Shown here: in pieces, positions 23,123 to 37,432 of the stretch | Position numbering within the stretch: position 1 is the stretch's first letter | How the letters are laid out: each line of letters opens with the position of its first letter | Assembly: GCF_027887165.1 (NCBI RefSeq) | Contig: NC_077232.1 | Span: 9,730,559-9,794,558 of the forward strand | Origin: Monodelphis domestica | Taxonomy: Eukaryota; Chordata; Mammalia; Didelphimorphia; Didelphidae | Reading direction: 5' to 3' | DNA length: 64,000 bases | The notes under the pieces: model-generated | What the model saw: only the letters and a program-made list of their open reading frames with translations | Told to the model about the DNA's origin: nothing | The model's database searches: none | Translations under genes and position numbers: made by a program

Positions 23123-24146
23123 TTGATTAGAAGGAGATCCAAACTAACAAGGTGGTTCTGAGGGTGCCCAAGACGGAGCGCTTACTAAATGTCGATCCGT
23201 GGTTCGAAGACTCCCTTCCCAGAGGCAGACAGCAAAGGCCACCCTCTGTAACTTACCATCTTGGAAATGTACAAGGAAATCAGGAAGGCTAAGCAAAGTG
23301 TCCATGACCACCCGGCAGTGAGCTCTCCCCGCCTTCGCTTCCCTACGCCCTGATGCCTCTGCAGGGCATCTTGAGGCGGAGACCACGGAGCAGCCAGGAG
23401 GCTCCCGCCTCTCCCTCCTGCTTCCTAGCCCACTCTTCAAGCCTTCTGCTACAGGGAAGGAGCCCTCGTCAAGAAGCCAACAAAGGCCAGGGCTGTCTAG
23501 ACCGATGTGCCCCTGCCCAGATTAAGGGCGAGCCTCTGGGGGCCAGTGAGGTTCCCCCAGCTGGAAAGTGACCAGGAAGGTCCCTCTCAGCCCTGAATCA
23601 AGGCTAGTCCGAGGCTGTTCTCTGTTCCTTTCCCCTGTCTCTAAGGGAGTTGGCACGAGCCCTCCAAGTCCCTTCCCCTGGCCTGTTGGGGCTTGTCTCC
23701 TAGGGACCCGCTGCGCCGACCCGGGCTCAGCAAGGGCTTAGGGGGACAGGAGCCTGGGATCTGGCCGGAGTTCAGGCTAAAAACAGATCGGGCCCCGGGA
23801 GGAGGCCCTGAATGTTCAGGGGAGCTTTTGCCCTCTGCCCCGTCTCCAGAGCAGAAATAGTTTTCCTGTTGCCATAGGACCAAGAGCTGGCCAGATTTCC
23901 TTTTTGACCTTGAGTAAGCGGACGGACTTCCCTCCCCGGCCTGCCGCTCCTCTTCTCCGGGAGGAGTAGCTTGAACAAGCTGCTTAAGCTTTCGGGTCCC
24001 TGCCAGCCCGAACTCTGTGACCCGAGAGCGAGATCCAGACAAAAAGGAGCCAGGATTTAGGAATCACCGATGCAGTGCCCGCCCTGGGCTAGGCCCTGGG
24101 GAGGCAGGAACACAGGATGACACGAGCTGTAGAAAAGAATGAAGGG

Positions 24147-24318
24147 GACAGCTAGGTGGCCCAGGGATGGAGAGCCAAGCCTGGAGACAGGAGGTCCTGG
24201 GTTCAAATTTGACCTCAGAGACGTCCTAGTTGTGTGACCCTGGGCTAGTCCCTTCACCCCCATGATCCAATACACAGGACTGATTCTAGGATGGAAGGTC
24301 AGGCTTTAAAAATTTTAA
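24147..24318 (+). mobile_element. WSINE1-type CORE-SINE
   Basis: Plus copy lacking the 'gcctagccctt' block. Confidence 0.85.
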
Positions 24319-24689
24319 GAAGGTATGAAGCCTAGAAGCCATCGAGCCCTGGATTCGAATCTCCCCAGAGTTCCTTTGAAATGTCAGTGAATCAGGCCAA
24401 CTGCTGAGTCTCAGTTTCCTCCCCTTTCAAATGAAGATAATAATCTGGGTCCAGGTATAGATTTCAAGGAGTTCGTGAAACAGGATGAGAAAAAATGGCC
24501 TTTATTTTCACTCATTTTGGTTGCCATCCTCATCCGAATGTATCCTACTACAGGGAAAGACCACAGGCTGGATTGGGCAGCTGCACTGCCCTAGGGGTCC
24601 ACAGCCCAAGTGTTTAAGGGGATCAGTTATCTTGGGGGAGATAGAGAGCCACAAAGGTCATTTCTCCCTGTGCCCAACATTCATCCACC

Positions 24690-24885
24690 CCATTTGGGGT
24701 GACCCTGGACTAGCGCGCCATTTCCTTCCCCAGCTCATTTGACAGATGAGTAAACTGAGGCAAACGGGAGGAAGCGACTTGCCCAGAGTCACACAGCTAG
24801 TAAGTATCTGTGGCTGGATTTGAACTCAGGTCTTCCTCGCTCCAAGCCTGATACACTATCCACTGAGCCACCCAGCTGCCCAAAG
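24690..24885 (-). mobile_element. MAR1-type SINE
   Basis: Reverse copy: 'gccatttccttccccagctc … gtaaactgaggcaaac … tatccactgagccacccagctgccc'. Confidence 0.75.
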
Positions 24886-25562
24886 TCCCCTCATTTTACA
24901 GGGGAGGAAACTGAGGCCTGGGGAGGTCTGGCTGGTCAGTCAGGTCCAGGAGCTCCAGATCCCAGGCTTGTTCCCCCTCTTCCTCGGCTCCCTTCTAATC
25001 GCCTCTGGCTATTGCGATGGCCTGGAAAAGGGAAAGCCAGCACCGGCTGAGACTTTCCCTTTCCCTCCCCGTCCTGCGCCTTTCTGGAAATCGGCAACTC
25101 CGCTGCGCCCCCTGGTGGACGCGAGCGAGCCCACACCCTGCTCCGGCCGCTTTCCCGCCATCCTTGGGAAGGTCCCACCCGGGAAGGGCGAGGAGCCAAG
25201 GGAGGAAGACGAGCCACAGCATGCCTGAAGGCTAGCCCAGAGCCTCGGGAGCTCCCCCGAGCAGCCCCCGGCTCCTCGCTGGAAGAGGCCAGACTCCGCC
25301 TCCCTTTGCAGCGGAGCGGCCAGGTCATGGGGACGCTGTGGCCCTCCTTTGACAAAAGGGGAAACTGAGGCACCCACCGAGGGCTTGGGCGAAGCAGCCC
25401 CGTGCAGGGCCAGAGCTCGTGAGCTGGGAAAGAAGAGGCTTTATTAAACAACCCCCTTCCCTCCTGGAGCCGGGGGCAGCTCGGGAACGCCCGCCATTTT
25501 ATTTGGGTCTTAAAGCTGGCCAGACGTTTTTATGGCTTTTCTTTAGTTTTTAAAAAAGATTT

Positions 25563-25768
25563 CGGGGGCAGCCTGGCGGCTCAAGGGATAGAGAAGCCTG
25601 TAAGAGGCTATTCACAGAAAAGCAAGCCCCTAAGGTAATCCGTAACAATTTTAAGGGGGCTGAAGAAGGGTTCCCGTCTGGCCGAGTGACCCTGGGCAAG
25701 TCACTTAACCCAAAGGCCCAGCCTTTACCGATCTTCCGCCTTAGCACTAATACACGGTGCCGACCTCA
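25563..25768 (+). mobile_element. WSINE1-type CORE-SINE, rearranged centre
   Basis: The head (25563-25595) and the CORE/tail (25683-25768) are separated by about 85 bp of unrelated sequence. Confidence 0.75.
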
Positions 25769-26149
25769 TTTATTTTGCTGTCCCCTTAGCTTTCCCCCAA
25801 TCCTTCCCTTCCCAGACAGCCATTGCTTATAATAAAGACTTGGCTTGAAAAAATAAAAGAAGGCAACGAGGGGAATCATTTGTGCTTTCCAAAGACTCAG
25901 TTTCCTCATCTGTAAAATGGGGATCTCCCAAGATGCTTGTGAGGATGCGAGCCCCAATGCTTGGTATTGTCTTTGTCCCCCTCCCCCACTCGATGCTGCT
26001 GATGAGGGAGGGGGAAGGGGCCATGAGCATGAGGAAGAGAGGTTCCCCCCCCCCATACATCAGGTCATGGGTAGGCAAAGGGCCAAACCTGCCAGAGCTC
26101 AGAGGCGAGTCTCAGTCCAGAACACTGGAGCCGAAGGGGAGCTCGGATC

Positions 26150-26268
26150 CAGAGGTTAAATGACTTGTCCAGGGTCACACAGCTGGGAAGTGTCTGAGGC
26201 CAGATTGGAACCCAGGACCTCCCAACTCCAGGTCTGACTCTCTATCCTGGGCCACCTCATTGTCCCCT
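26150..26268 (-). mobile_element. WSINE1-type CORE-SINE fragment
   Basis: Reverse CORE and head only. Confidence 0.8.
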
Positions 26269-26377
26269 CCCATCCTTCTGAACCCAGTCTCTCTCTACCT
26301 CCCTCTTCTTATATTTTAGACGTCCCCCGACCTCCATGTACTCTGTGTTCTAGTGATACGAGCCTCCTGGCTGGTCC

Positions 26378-26675
26378 TAGAGTGAGACGCTCCATCGTCC
26401 AGCTCCGGACCTCGTCCCTGGCTCTCCCCTCCTTGGCGCTGCCTCCTGGCTTTCTTCGGCCCCAGCTAAACTCCGTCCTCCTGGAAGCTTCTCTGATGCC
26501 CCTGAGTTCTAGCGTCTCCCTCCCTGGACCATCCCTGGTTTATCCTGCCTGGAGCTTGTGGGCGCATCCTGTCTGCTCCCTCCTCGTGAGCTCATTTAGA
26601 GCAGAGACGGGGGCTTCCTTGACTCCGTTTCCTTTTCTTTGTTGCTCTAGGACTTAGCTCAGCGCCTGGCCTCGT
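26378..26675 (+). mobile_element. L2 LINE 3' relic
   Basis: A C/T-rich block ending 'gagcagagacgggggcttcc … gacttagctcagcgcctggcct', the L2 3'-terminal signature. Confidence 0.6.
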
Positions 26676-26848
26676 GTCTCCGTCCTGTCTGACTTTTCAC
26701 GACCCCCTTCGGGGTTTTCCGGGCAAAGACCCTGGCTTGGTTCGCCATTTCCTATTCCAGCTCATTTTACAGAGGAGGAAACTGAGGCAAACTGTGTCAC
26801 ACGGCTACTAAGTAGCTGAGGCTGGATTTGAACTTGAGAAAGAAGACG
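26675..26848 (-). mobile_element. MAR1-type SINE
   Basis: Reverse copy starting 'tgtctgacttttcacgaccccc', ending 'aggctggatttgaact'. Confidence 0.75.
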
Positions 26849-27461
26849 CCGTTGAACAGACGCTTGCTCTCCAACGGGCAGAGGGAGTCCAAAGCCCAAT
26901 AGAGAGTTTGGCAGACGTTTCCTGAGCGCCAGCTGGGCACGGAGCACCCCAGGGTGTTTAGCGCGGAGGAGAGTCCAACCCTCGGGCGTATTAAGGGAAG
27001 CATCTGTTTGGGAGGGTGTCCCTGCCCTCAGGGGACTGCCTGCTAAAGGGTTGTAGCCAATATTCATTCTGGAGCCGCCCAGGGTCCCTGGATGGAGAGC
27101 AGGACAGGGAGGAGAGGAAGCCTGCGCCCACGGAGACATGGATGGACCGCCTGCCCACCGCCACACTTGTTCACGATCTCTGTGGACAACAAGAAGTCCC
27201 TGGACAGATATTTATTAAGCCACCCGGAGGGAGTGTCCAGCCTTGCTCTCAGGGGATGGAAACCCTCGTAGAGCATTTAGTCCAGCGTGGAATCCCAGTG
27301 GAACACCTTGTTACAATGGTCAGTCGTTTTAAACATGGCGGCCACAGGATGGTGGCTCCCCTTTCTTCCACTTTTAGTTCATTCCATCTGATTAAATCTC
27401 TACCTTAGAATGAATTAGGTATTCTACAGCTGCAGAAACACCTAAATATGCTACCTAATTA

Positions 27462-27634
27462 GAGTTGATCCTGTGTATTGGTGCCAAGGCAGAAGAGTGG
27501 TAAGGATTGAGTCACTGGAGTTGTGGCTTACCTGGGATCACCCAGCTGGGAAGTATGGGGGGCAGATTTGAACCCAAGACCTCCCCATTTCCAGGCCTGG
27601 CTCTCTATGCACTGAGCCCCCTAGCTGCCTCCAG
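27462..27634 (-). mobile_element. WSINE1-type CORE-SINE
   Basis: Reverse copy, ending 'cactgagccccctagctgcct'. Confidence 0.85.
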
Positions 27635-28919
27635 GAGTTTAGATGAAAGAAAAACGAGTTCCTAGATGAAAAGTATCGACTTTAGTCCCAGCTGCTCTGA
27701 GCCCCCAGTTAAGAAATTCCTAACGCCTCTGTTGGGAGAGGCTGAGATGGACGGCCTGGCTAAGTCCTCCCTTTGGAATCTGAAGCTCAGAAAGTGCCCC
27801 ATTCTGAGACAGCCTCTCCCTTAGCTTAAGGCATACCCCAGGCTCCCCCAATGGCCTGAACCCCTTCAGGGAGGTGCCCAGGACCTGTCCACATTCAGGT
27901 CTGATTCATGGAACGAATGTTCTTCCTTGGCCAAGGCACTGGGGGCAAACGGGGTGGTCTCCCCGCTCTTACACAGGGAACATCGAGGAGGAGCACCCAG
28001 TGGGTGCAGAGCACCATGGCCAGAGGTGACCAAAAACCTTCCCTCGCACACCAAGGGGACAGCCCTGAAGCTGGCCAGCAGCTGCCCCAGGGGCCACAAA
28101 ATAAAGATGGTTTCCGACGCACCCCCTGCTCCCAGGAATACACATGTGCACACACACACAAGCAGCCCTCTGTCCAGCACGGGCACAGCTGCTGCCCAGC
28201 TGCCTCAGGCCAACAGCTGCATGCAGAGCTCCTGGGACCTCCTAAACCCCGGCTCTGGCTCTCCTCCCAGCTGGGGATGGTTCATGCGGGAACTGGGGCA
28301 GGACTGGGACGGTCCAGGCAAAGCCAAGCCCCCAAAATGCCATTCAGGACCCTCCCGCCCAGCTTGGCTCATCATGCCTGAACACACATGTAAATAGCAT
28401 GTAAGGACAGACAGGTAAGTATCTAAATATCATGTGCGTGGAGGAGCAGAGTGGCCATCCTGGTCTCTACCCTTAAAACCATCATTTTACTTCCTTTTGT
28501 TTGTAATAATACTAGCTGGGGTTCACGGGGTGCTTTTTTTTAACTAAACACAGTCTCAGGTCAACTCTGTGGAAACAGGAAAGCTATGATCACCCCTACT
28601 TTGCAGAAGAGAAACTGAGGTTCGGTGACTCCCCCAGAGTCACCCAGCTGGAAGCTGGATTTGGACTAGATTGGGTGTTCTCCTGGCACTGTCCACAGCA
28701 CCACCTCGTGGCCTCTTTGCACACTGTAAACTTTTCGTGTGTGCGACCTTTCCCTTCTCCCCATCCTGTGTAATAAAGATTTTAAGAAAAGGGAAAAAAG
28801 CAATTCCCCAGCGTCTGGGGGTTTATACCGCTCCCTCCCCACAGTTCTCCACCTTAGCCAGTAAGCAAGGGGGTTTCTCATCTCTCCTGTGGTACCAACC
28901 TTGGTTATTAGAATTCCAG

Positions 28920-29765
28920 TGTTCAGTTTTATTTTGTATTTGTTTTTCCCATTTACACTCCTTTAGGCATCAAACATATTATTTTCCTCCTTCTGTTTCC
29001 TTAAGTCTGCATTGGCTCCCATGTCTTTCTAGGTCTGTATTCTTCACATTCATTGTTTCTTTTTTTTAATGTTCCATTCTAAATTCTTTTCCTTCCTCTA
29101 GTCCGCTCCTCATCCACTGAGAAGGCAAACATTTTACATGTGAAGTCATACAAAACATTTCCAAGTCATAGGGGGGAAAGCAAGAAAAGGAGAGTCAAAG
29201 ATTGTGCTTTGATCTGCACTCGGAGGGCATCAGGTCTCTCTCTGGAGGTAGCGTTTTCCTCATGAGTCTTTTGGAACTCTTAGATGAGAATAACTGAGTC
29301 AGAGTTTATCATCAGTCCAATATTACTGTGTTCTCCTGGTTCTGCTCATTTCTCTTTGTATCAGTTCATAGAAATCTTCCCAGGTTTTTCTGAACCCATC
29401 CTACTCCTCTTTCTCACAACACAATGGAATTCCATCACAATCATATAGCACAATTGATGGGCATCCCCTCAGTTTCCAGTTCTTTGCCACCACACACACA
29501 CAAATGTTTGTATATGTCTGTACAGAAATACACAAATATTTGTGTGCATTTAAGTTATTTCCCCTTTTCTTTGGGGTACAGACCTAATAGTGGTATTGCT
29601 GGGCCAAGGAGTATGTATAGTTTTAAGGTCCTTTGAGCATAGCTCCAAATTGTTCTCCAGAATGGTTGGACCAGTTCACAACTCCACCAACAATGCATCG
29701 GTGCACTTATTTTCCCACATCCTTTCCAGCATCCTGTCAGTTCCATTCTATTCCTAGTCCATTCC
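28920..29765 (-). mobile_element. L1 3' fragment
   Basis: Minus-strand translation shows the ORF2 C-terminal GCGKISAPMHCWWSCELVQP motif (29815-29555). Downstream are 3' UTR-type sequences. 5'-truncated and diverged, with an (AC)n in the middle. Confidence 0.75.
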
Positions 29766-30899
29766 AGCCTATCTGGTGAGTGAAACATTAATTGTTTCTT
29801 ACAGTACATTAACAAAGACTAAGACTCACAAACACTAACATTAACTAAGAGGGAGGAAATGATTTTCCCCAAGGTCATTTGTACAGTTAATCAGCAATTG
29901 GAGGTGAAGAGTGGGGAATTAGACCCTAGGTTCTCTGATGGCTATTGCAGTGCTATTTATGCTATACTTCTGCATTCACTTCCAAGCCCTATAGGATTCC
30001 ATCCCTTTGTTATCATGATGTATTATGAAGAGGAAAAGATACAAAGTTGGATGATGGATTGGGTAACGATGTGGAGGTCTCTGAATAAGGTAGTTTTGGA
30101 GGATACAGAGATAAATAAAATGCAGTATCCAACACACAGTGACCTGGTTTTATTATCTTATGTTCCCTACTGTGCTCTGCACACAGTAGGTGCTCCATAA
30201 ATAACTGTTGCTGAATAGACCAACTGTTAAATCATGAGTAATACTATTGAACATCAACATAATTCATTAACTTTGCCTTGCAACTCTATTTAAATAACCA
30301 AAATTCAAGCCATAGAATGCCAACTTCCTTCATCCTTGGAGTCTCCTTTGGGATCCCCTATATTTCCATCCATTCCTGATTATTTTTCTTCTTATATAGT
30401 ATGATTAGTATGGACTCTGCTCCTCTCGTCTTTCTTGTCTCTTCTGTAATTAATTAAAATCTTGTGCTATTTCTCTAGATTCCTCCAATTTAGGGGATCA
30501 CAGATTGAGAGCAGAAAAGGACCTTAGGAGTCACTGAATCTAACACTCAGTTTACAAATGAGGAAACTGAGGAACAGAGAGGGGTTAATTATAATATCTT
30601 ATTGCATTACTGCTATTTCTCTATGATCCAACAAATGGTGAAGAAACTCCTCTCCACCCATCCATGCCCTATGATCTCTAGCCTTAGAGTTGCCTGGGGC
30701 ACTGAAAGACTGATTGACTTGCCAAGGGTCATTCAGTCACAATTTAGAGGCAACCCTTGAACCCAGGACTTCTTGACTTGACTAGCATATACTGCCTTTC
30801 TTACTTGCCAACTTTTCATCCTCCACTCCCTTACTGTTGGACGTTGAGATGGCTTCCTGTTTTTTATCAATCAGTGAATCTTTGAAGAGAGAATTCTTT

Positions 30900-31022
30900 A
30901 AAAAAAATAATAATCCTTACCTTCCATCTCAAATCAACTCTGTGTTTTGGTTCCAAGGTAGAAGAGTAGTAAGGGCTTGGCAATGGGAGTTTACTGACTT
31001 GCCCAGGGTCACAATGCCATGA
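30900..31022 (-). mobile_element. WSINE1-type CORE-SINE fragment
   Basis: Reverse 3' part only, truncated at the CORE. Confidence 0.8.
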
Positions 31023-31082
31023 AGAATATAAGGCTAGAATTTTTGATTTGCATTTCTCTAATTATAAGAGATTTAGAACACT

Positions 31083-32045
31083 TTTTCGCATGCTTTTTTA
31101 AAATTTTTAAATTTTTATTTGATTAATTTAGAGCATTTTTCCAGGATTACAAAAATCATGCCTTTCCCTCCCCTCCCCCAACCCCCTCCCATATCCGAAA
31201 CACAATTGCACTGGGTTTTACATGTGTCTTTGGTCAAGACCTATTTCCATATTATTGATATTTGCACCAGGGTGATTGCTTAGAGTCTACATCCCCAATC
31301 ATATCCCCACTGACACATGTGATCGAGTAGTTGTTTTTCTTCTGCGTTTCTACTCCCACAGTTCTTTTTCATAGTGTTCTTTCTCATAAGTCCCTCAGAA
31401 TTGTCCTGGATCATTGCACTGCTGCTAGTAGAGAAGCCCATTACAATAGATTGTGTCACAGTGTATCAGTATCTGTGTACAATGTTCTCCTGGTTCTGTT
31501 CCTCTCACTCTGTATCATTTCCTGGAGGTCATTCCAGTTCACATGGAATTCCTCCAGTTCATTATTCCATACAGAACAATAGTATTCCATCACCATCAGA
31601 TACCACAATTTGTTCAGCCATTCTCCAATTGAAGGGCATCCTCTCATTTTCCAATTTTTGGCCACCACAAAGAGTGCAGCTATGAATATTCTTGTACAAG
31701 TCTTTTTCCTTATTATCTCTTTGGGGTACAAACTCAGCAGTGCTATGGCTGGATCAAAGGGCAGACTGTCTTTTATCACCCTTTGGGCATAGTTCCAAAT
31801 TGCCTTCCAGAATGGTTGGATCAATTCACAACTCCACCAGCAATGCATTAGTGTCCCAACTTTGCCACATCCCCTCCGGCATTCATTACTTTCCATTGCT
31901 GTCATGTTAACCAATCTGCTAGGTGTGAGGTGGTATGTTGGAATTGTTTTGATTTGCATTTCTCTGATTACAAGAGATTTTAAACATTTTTTCATGTGTT
32001 TATTGATAGTTTTGATTTCTTTATCCAAGAATTGCCCATTCATGT
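31083..32045 (-). mobile_element. L1 3' end (ORF2 C-terminus and 3' UTR), part 1
   Basis: The minus-strand frame 32043-31456 (195 codons) encodes the L1 ORF2 C-terminal region, with recognisable GTLMHCWWSCELIQPFWKAI, a TRIFIAALF segment and MEYYCSVWNNE words. The 3' UTR follows to about 31083. The element is 5'-truncated and continues at 32978-33105 beyond the inserted solo LTR. Confidence 0.85.
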
Positions 32046-32977
<932 letters not shown>

Positions 32978-33105
32978 ATGTCCCTTGCCCATTTATCAAT
33001 TGAAGAATGGCTTGATTTTTTTGTACAATTGATTTAACTCCTTATATATTTGAGTAATTAGACCTTTATCAGAGGTTTTTGTTATAAAATTTCCCCAATT
33101 TGTTG
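32978..33105 (-). mobile_element. L1 fragment, part 2 (other side of solo LTR)
   Basis: On the minus strand this continues the L1 interrupted at 32045, including the typical 'caattgaagaatggcttga' and 'gacctttatcagag' words. Confidence 0.75.
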
Positions 33106-33109
33106 CTTC

Positions 33110-33185
33110 TAAGACTAGATTTGAACCTAGGACCTTCTGTCTCTAGGCCTGATTCTCAACCCACTGAGCCACCAACCCACTCCCA
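33110..33185 (-). mobile_element. WSINE1-type SINE head fragment
   Basis: 'gatttgaacctaggaccttctgtctctaggcctg … gagccacc' only. Confidence 0.75.
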
Positions 33186-33987
33186 GGGAGTTTTTAAAGC
33201 AGATTGGGCCAAGGAGTATGCTTTCTTTTCATACCTTTTACTTTGGACCTCCATATTCTTCTCCTAAACAAGTTGGTCGTTCCACAGGTGAGAGCACCTG
33301 CTTCTCTACAGACTCATCAACACTGAGTTTCCTCGCTTTCTTTCTATTTTTGCTAGTTTGATGGAAGAGAGATGGCATGTCAATATTGGTTTAATCCATT
33401 ATCATGTATTAATGATGTTCATCAAAAGACTCAGTTGATCACCATGTCTAATAGAAATTATCCATAATTCCCCATAAGTGGAGAACCTTCCCCCCTCTAT
33501 CACAAGGCTTCTCACTCATTTTAGCTCTAAAAGAAAGGGTTATTCTAGAGCCAAGGGAGTAAGAGCTCAGGGGACAAGAAGTCAGATCAAATGAAAATCG
33601 CTATGACTCAACAGAGTGTAGCTGAGGAGAGGTGATGGAGGAGAAAGAATCCTGGGGAGCAGCATACCAGGGTTCTGCCTGGGCTCAGCTCCTCCACTAA
33701 CAGACTAGGTGACTGCTGAGCAACCATGTCCTTTCCTTGGACTGCCATTTCTTCACTTGTAAAAAACAACAGACCGGATGAATATGACAACAGGGTTGTT
33801 ATCAAGCACCTACTATGCTCTAGGGGATACCAAGGCAAAACTGGTCTAGAGCCAAGCTCCATACAAACTCTAAAATTCAGTACCTTATGATGCAGGACCC
33901 TTACGCGTGGACTCGCCCCATAAGACCACAGTGGATCCAGCCTCTCTTTCCACTAGCTGGCAAATGAGGGGAGTGCCTCATTAACAA

Positions 33988-34208
33988 AAACCCTCACCTT
34001 CCATCTCAGAATCAATACTGGATCGTGATTCCAAGGCAAAAAAAATGGTAAGGGCTAGGCAATGGGCGTTAAGTGACTTGCCCAGGGTCACATAAATATG
34101 TAACACATATATGGAAAGAAACCAAGAAGTGTCTGTGGTCACATTTGAACCCAGGACCTCCCATCTCCAGGCCTGATTCTCAATCCACTGAGCTGACTAG
34201 CTGCTCCC
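33988..34208 (-). mobile_element. WSINE1-type CORE-SINE with small insertion
   Basis: Reverse full copy; about 35 bp ('aaatatgtaacacatatatgg…') is inserted in the CORE. Confidence 0.82.
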
Positions 34209-34239
34209 AAAATGGATTTTTAATCATTTTTATATTGTA

Positions 34240-34815
34240 TGTATTCATAGACATAGTTATAGTAGTTGTCTCTCGGTAACCAAGGATGACTATTGTCTTT
34301 GTGTGTTTTTGTGCACAGACACTTGTGCGTGAAGGAGATTTAAGTGGAAAAGCCGATGCACAGAGACAGTCCCACTCTCTCGGTGTTGGAAGCCTGGGTC
34401 CAGTGGCACGAAAGGTCGTTACATCTGGAGACTTCCTCAGCTGCACTGGATGGCTGTGTTGTCTTTTGTGCTCCAACACGCCCTGAGCACTCCACAGTGC
34501 TTTGCTGCGTCGCCATCTCAGCCGTTGAACCTTCTTATTGGTTTCTTCCACATGTTCAGCCGAAGCAGTCTTCACATGCTGGGTGAGCAAAGCCCTGGTT
34601 CACCAGGGGTCGATGACCCGATGGCTACCCTCACAAGGTTTAGCCGGCCTGTCGAAGCCGTTGCCTGGGGTGTGGCCGCTGCCGCATGCTGGCAGCTACT
34701 GGGAGCCACAAGTGAGAGCTGGGTGTCAGGTGGGGGTCCGAGGCTGGAGAGCTGCCCTAAGAGGGCACGACAAGCCCTCCATACCAGAGATACTATCCCT
34801 CCCTGAGCACCCCAT
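34240..34815 (+). repeat. Unassigned interspersed-repeat-like block (~570 bp)
   Basis: It begins near 'ggtaaccaaggatgactattg' and ends at 'gagatactatccctccctg'. It is CpG-rich relative to its flanks and has several interlocking frames of 66-136 codons on both strands, none recognised. It feels like a dispersed repeat, but no second copy exists in the window. Confidence 0.35.
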
Positions 34816-35874
34816 ACATAATGTAATATTATATAATTATACACTATATTCATATATACATTTCATTTTTATAACTGATGGATACATACATTGTATAGGG
34901 AGAGCCCTTGAAGATTGGTAGGGAGGCTCACACGCACACATATTGCAATTTATCCTTGTAACAATGCTACGAGGCAGGTCTGACAAGTATTACCCTCATT
35001 TTACAGATAAGAAAACCCACAGAGGCTAATCCGCGTTATTGGAACCGACTCTTCTTCTTCTGGGGAGATGGCCGGTGGAGCACCAATGAGCACTTCTCTC
35101 TGATTTCTGTTTGTTTGGGCCCTTCGCCTTAGTTCTCTTTCAGTCTTCCTTGGTTCTGTGTCCTCGGTTCATGCTTCCAGTGGTCTGGGTCAGGAATCTC
35201 AGAGCCATCCGTTAAGCATCTATTTGCACTGAGAACCCAAAGACAAGAAGGAAACAATCCCTGCCCTCAAGGAGCTCCCATTCTAGCTGGGGAGGAAATG
35301 TGTAGCAGGGACACAGTACGAGTATCTATTGGGTAGGAGAGCATACAGTTGAGGAGAGACAGGCTGTATGACTATGGAGCCACCCCTTCCTTTCCCTGGA
35401 CCGCCGCTTCTTCCTGTCAAAAGGACTGCCTGGTTGGATGCGTACAGCAGAGACAGGATGCCTGGCATAGACATTGGCTGGGGATGTCTAGTGTAGACGG
35501 AATGGATCCCTGGGAGTCTTGAACCTGGGTTCCTGGATGCGAGGTTGGGGTAGGAGGCACGTTGAGTCTGAGCTATTTATGGGGCATCTGGTAGGAACTG
35601 GCCAACACATGATCCGTGATGCTGGACTAGAGCTCAGGAAAGAGACTTCTGCACTGGAGAGTCATCTGCCTAGAGGAGATACACAAACCCAGAGGAGCTG
35701 ATGAGCTCACCCAAAGAGGGAGAAGAGGGGAGATAGGAGGAGTCAAACGAGTAGGAAGAGAACCAGGAGAAAGATGGCATCAGGAAAATTCAGAGAGGAG
35801 AGGAGCATCCACGAAATGCCAGAGAAAGATCAGAAAGAATGAAGATTGACAAAGGTCATGATCATTGGTCAGGG

Positions 35875-36056
35875 GAGCTGGGTGGCTCAGTGGATGGAGA
35901 TCCAGGCCTGGAGATGGGAGGTCCTGGGTTCAAATTTGGCCTCAGACACTTCCTAACTGGGTGACCCTGGGCAAGTCCCTTCACCCCCACTGCCTAGCCC
36001 TTACTGCTCTTCTGCCTTGGAACTAACACACTGCAGGTTTAGGAAAAAAAAAAAAA
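35875..36056 (+). mobile_element. WSINE1-type CORE-SINE
   Basis: Plus copy with A12 tail; the 'acagtattgattct' block is deleted. Confidence 0.87.
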
Positions 36057-36209
36057 GATCATCAGTCACTTGGAAGGGAGTTTCAGTTGAATGATGGACA
36101 TAAGACTGAAAGTGGAGGCAAGGAGCAAAGACAGCTTTTTCCTCAAAGTTTGGCTGAGAAAGGGAGGAGACATGCAGAACAAAAGTCAGCAGTGACAGTA
36201 GAATCAAGT

Positions 36210-36300
36210 ATTTTTTTATTTAAATTTTTTTAATTTAAAATTTAAAAATTTAATTTAAAGATTTAATTTAAAAATTAAAGATTTCATTTAAAGAAATCCC
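36210..36300. repeat. AT-rich (TTTAAA-type) low-complexity tract
   Basis: Repeated TTTAATTTAAA words, self-complementary in part, followed by C9A7. Confidence 0.85.
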
Positions 36301-37432
36301 CCCCCCCCAAAAAAAACTTAGTTTAAAGAAGAGTCTCAGGCATGTTAGTAGGCAGCAGGGCAGGACTCAGGAGATAAGGAGAGCCTGATGATTAAGGGAG
36401 AGTAAGGATGTTAGAGGAGGCAATCAGGGGAGAAGATGGAGGAGGCTGGGAATAAGGATACAGGTGGAGGGGTTCACTTTGTTAAGAAGGACCACCTCTT
36501 CATCAGAGCCTGGAAAAAAGGAGGCAATGTCAAGGAGTTGTGAGACAAGGAAGATTGTTGCATGAAGAGAAGGGGAGAACAAAGCTTGTGGGGAAAGGCT
36601 GGAATGTTTTGGTGAATGGGAACCTCAGTGAAGAGAGTTGGGGAGAAGATACCACAAGAGGACTGAAGGAAAAAGCGAAGGCCACTGTGGAAAGTGAAAT
36701 GGAGAATACGTCAGGGACAAGTAGAAGGATTGTCTTGCTGCCGCGAGGGCCCACTTGAGATGGAATCACACATTTGCAAGGTTCAGTTAACAAAGATATG
36801 TGACTTGCTCCAGATCTGCTCAGTAGCCGGAGGGGTAGGAGCAGAGGATAGGAAGTGTCAAATCCAGGACAGGAGACACGTGTTCAGTATAAAATCAAAT
36901 CAGTTCACACAAGGATTATGACTGGGAAGGGAGAAAAGGGAAGAAGGAAAATGGAGGGATTGGATCAGAGTAAGGATGAAAAGTAGACTTGGAGCAGAAA
37001 GAGAGACGAATTGATAGGAGATGGAAATTGGATCAAATGAAAAATTTGTGGATGGTAGTAAGATCAAGGTGACCATCTTTGTGCATCGGGTGGAAAAGGA
37101 GCTCCTGGAAATGAAGCTGACTAAGGAACTGGGAGGTCAAGATAATAGGAAGCACTAAATGAATGTCAAAATCCTCTGTCTGAGGGCCAGATGGGGCAGA
37201 GCCTTTGAGCCCCGGGGCTGGGAGCCAGGAATGAAGGCACCCATGGGCTGGATTGGGTGATAGATTTCGATCCTGTGAACCTCAAAAGGAGAAGCGGGCG
37301 AGAGATCCCCGAGACCAGGGCACATGACGTGCTCATTTGGGGTGCGGGTAGGAGAGATGTAGCTAGCACAGGAAAGGGTGCCGAGGAATGAAACGTCATC
37401 TGGGCAAATGGCAACAGACTGGAAACAAGAAC

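Larger units (their letters stand above)
34816..37432. other. Intergenic sequence without recognised genes
   Basis: Contains one WSINE1 copy, an AT-rich tract and purine-rich sequence with several 60-90-codon frames. I recognise no protein or RNA gene. Confidence 0.6.
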
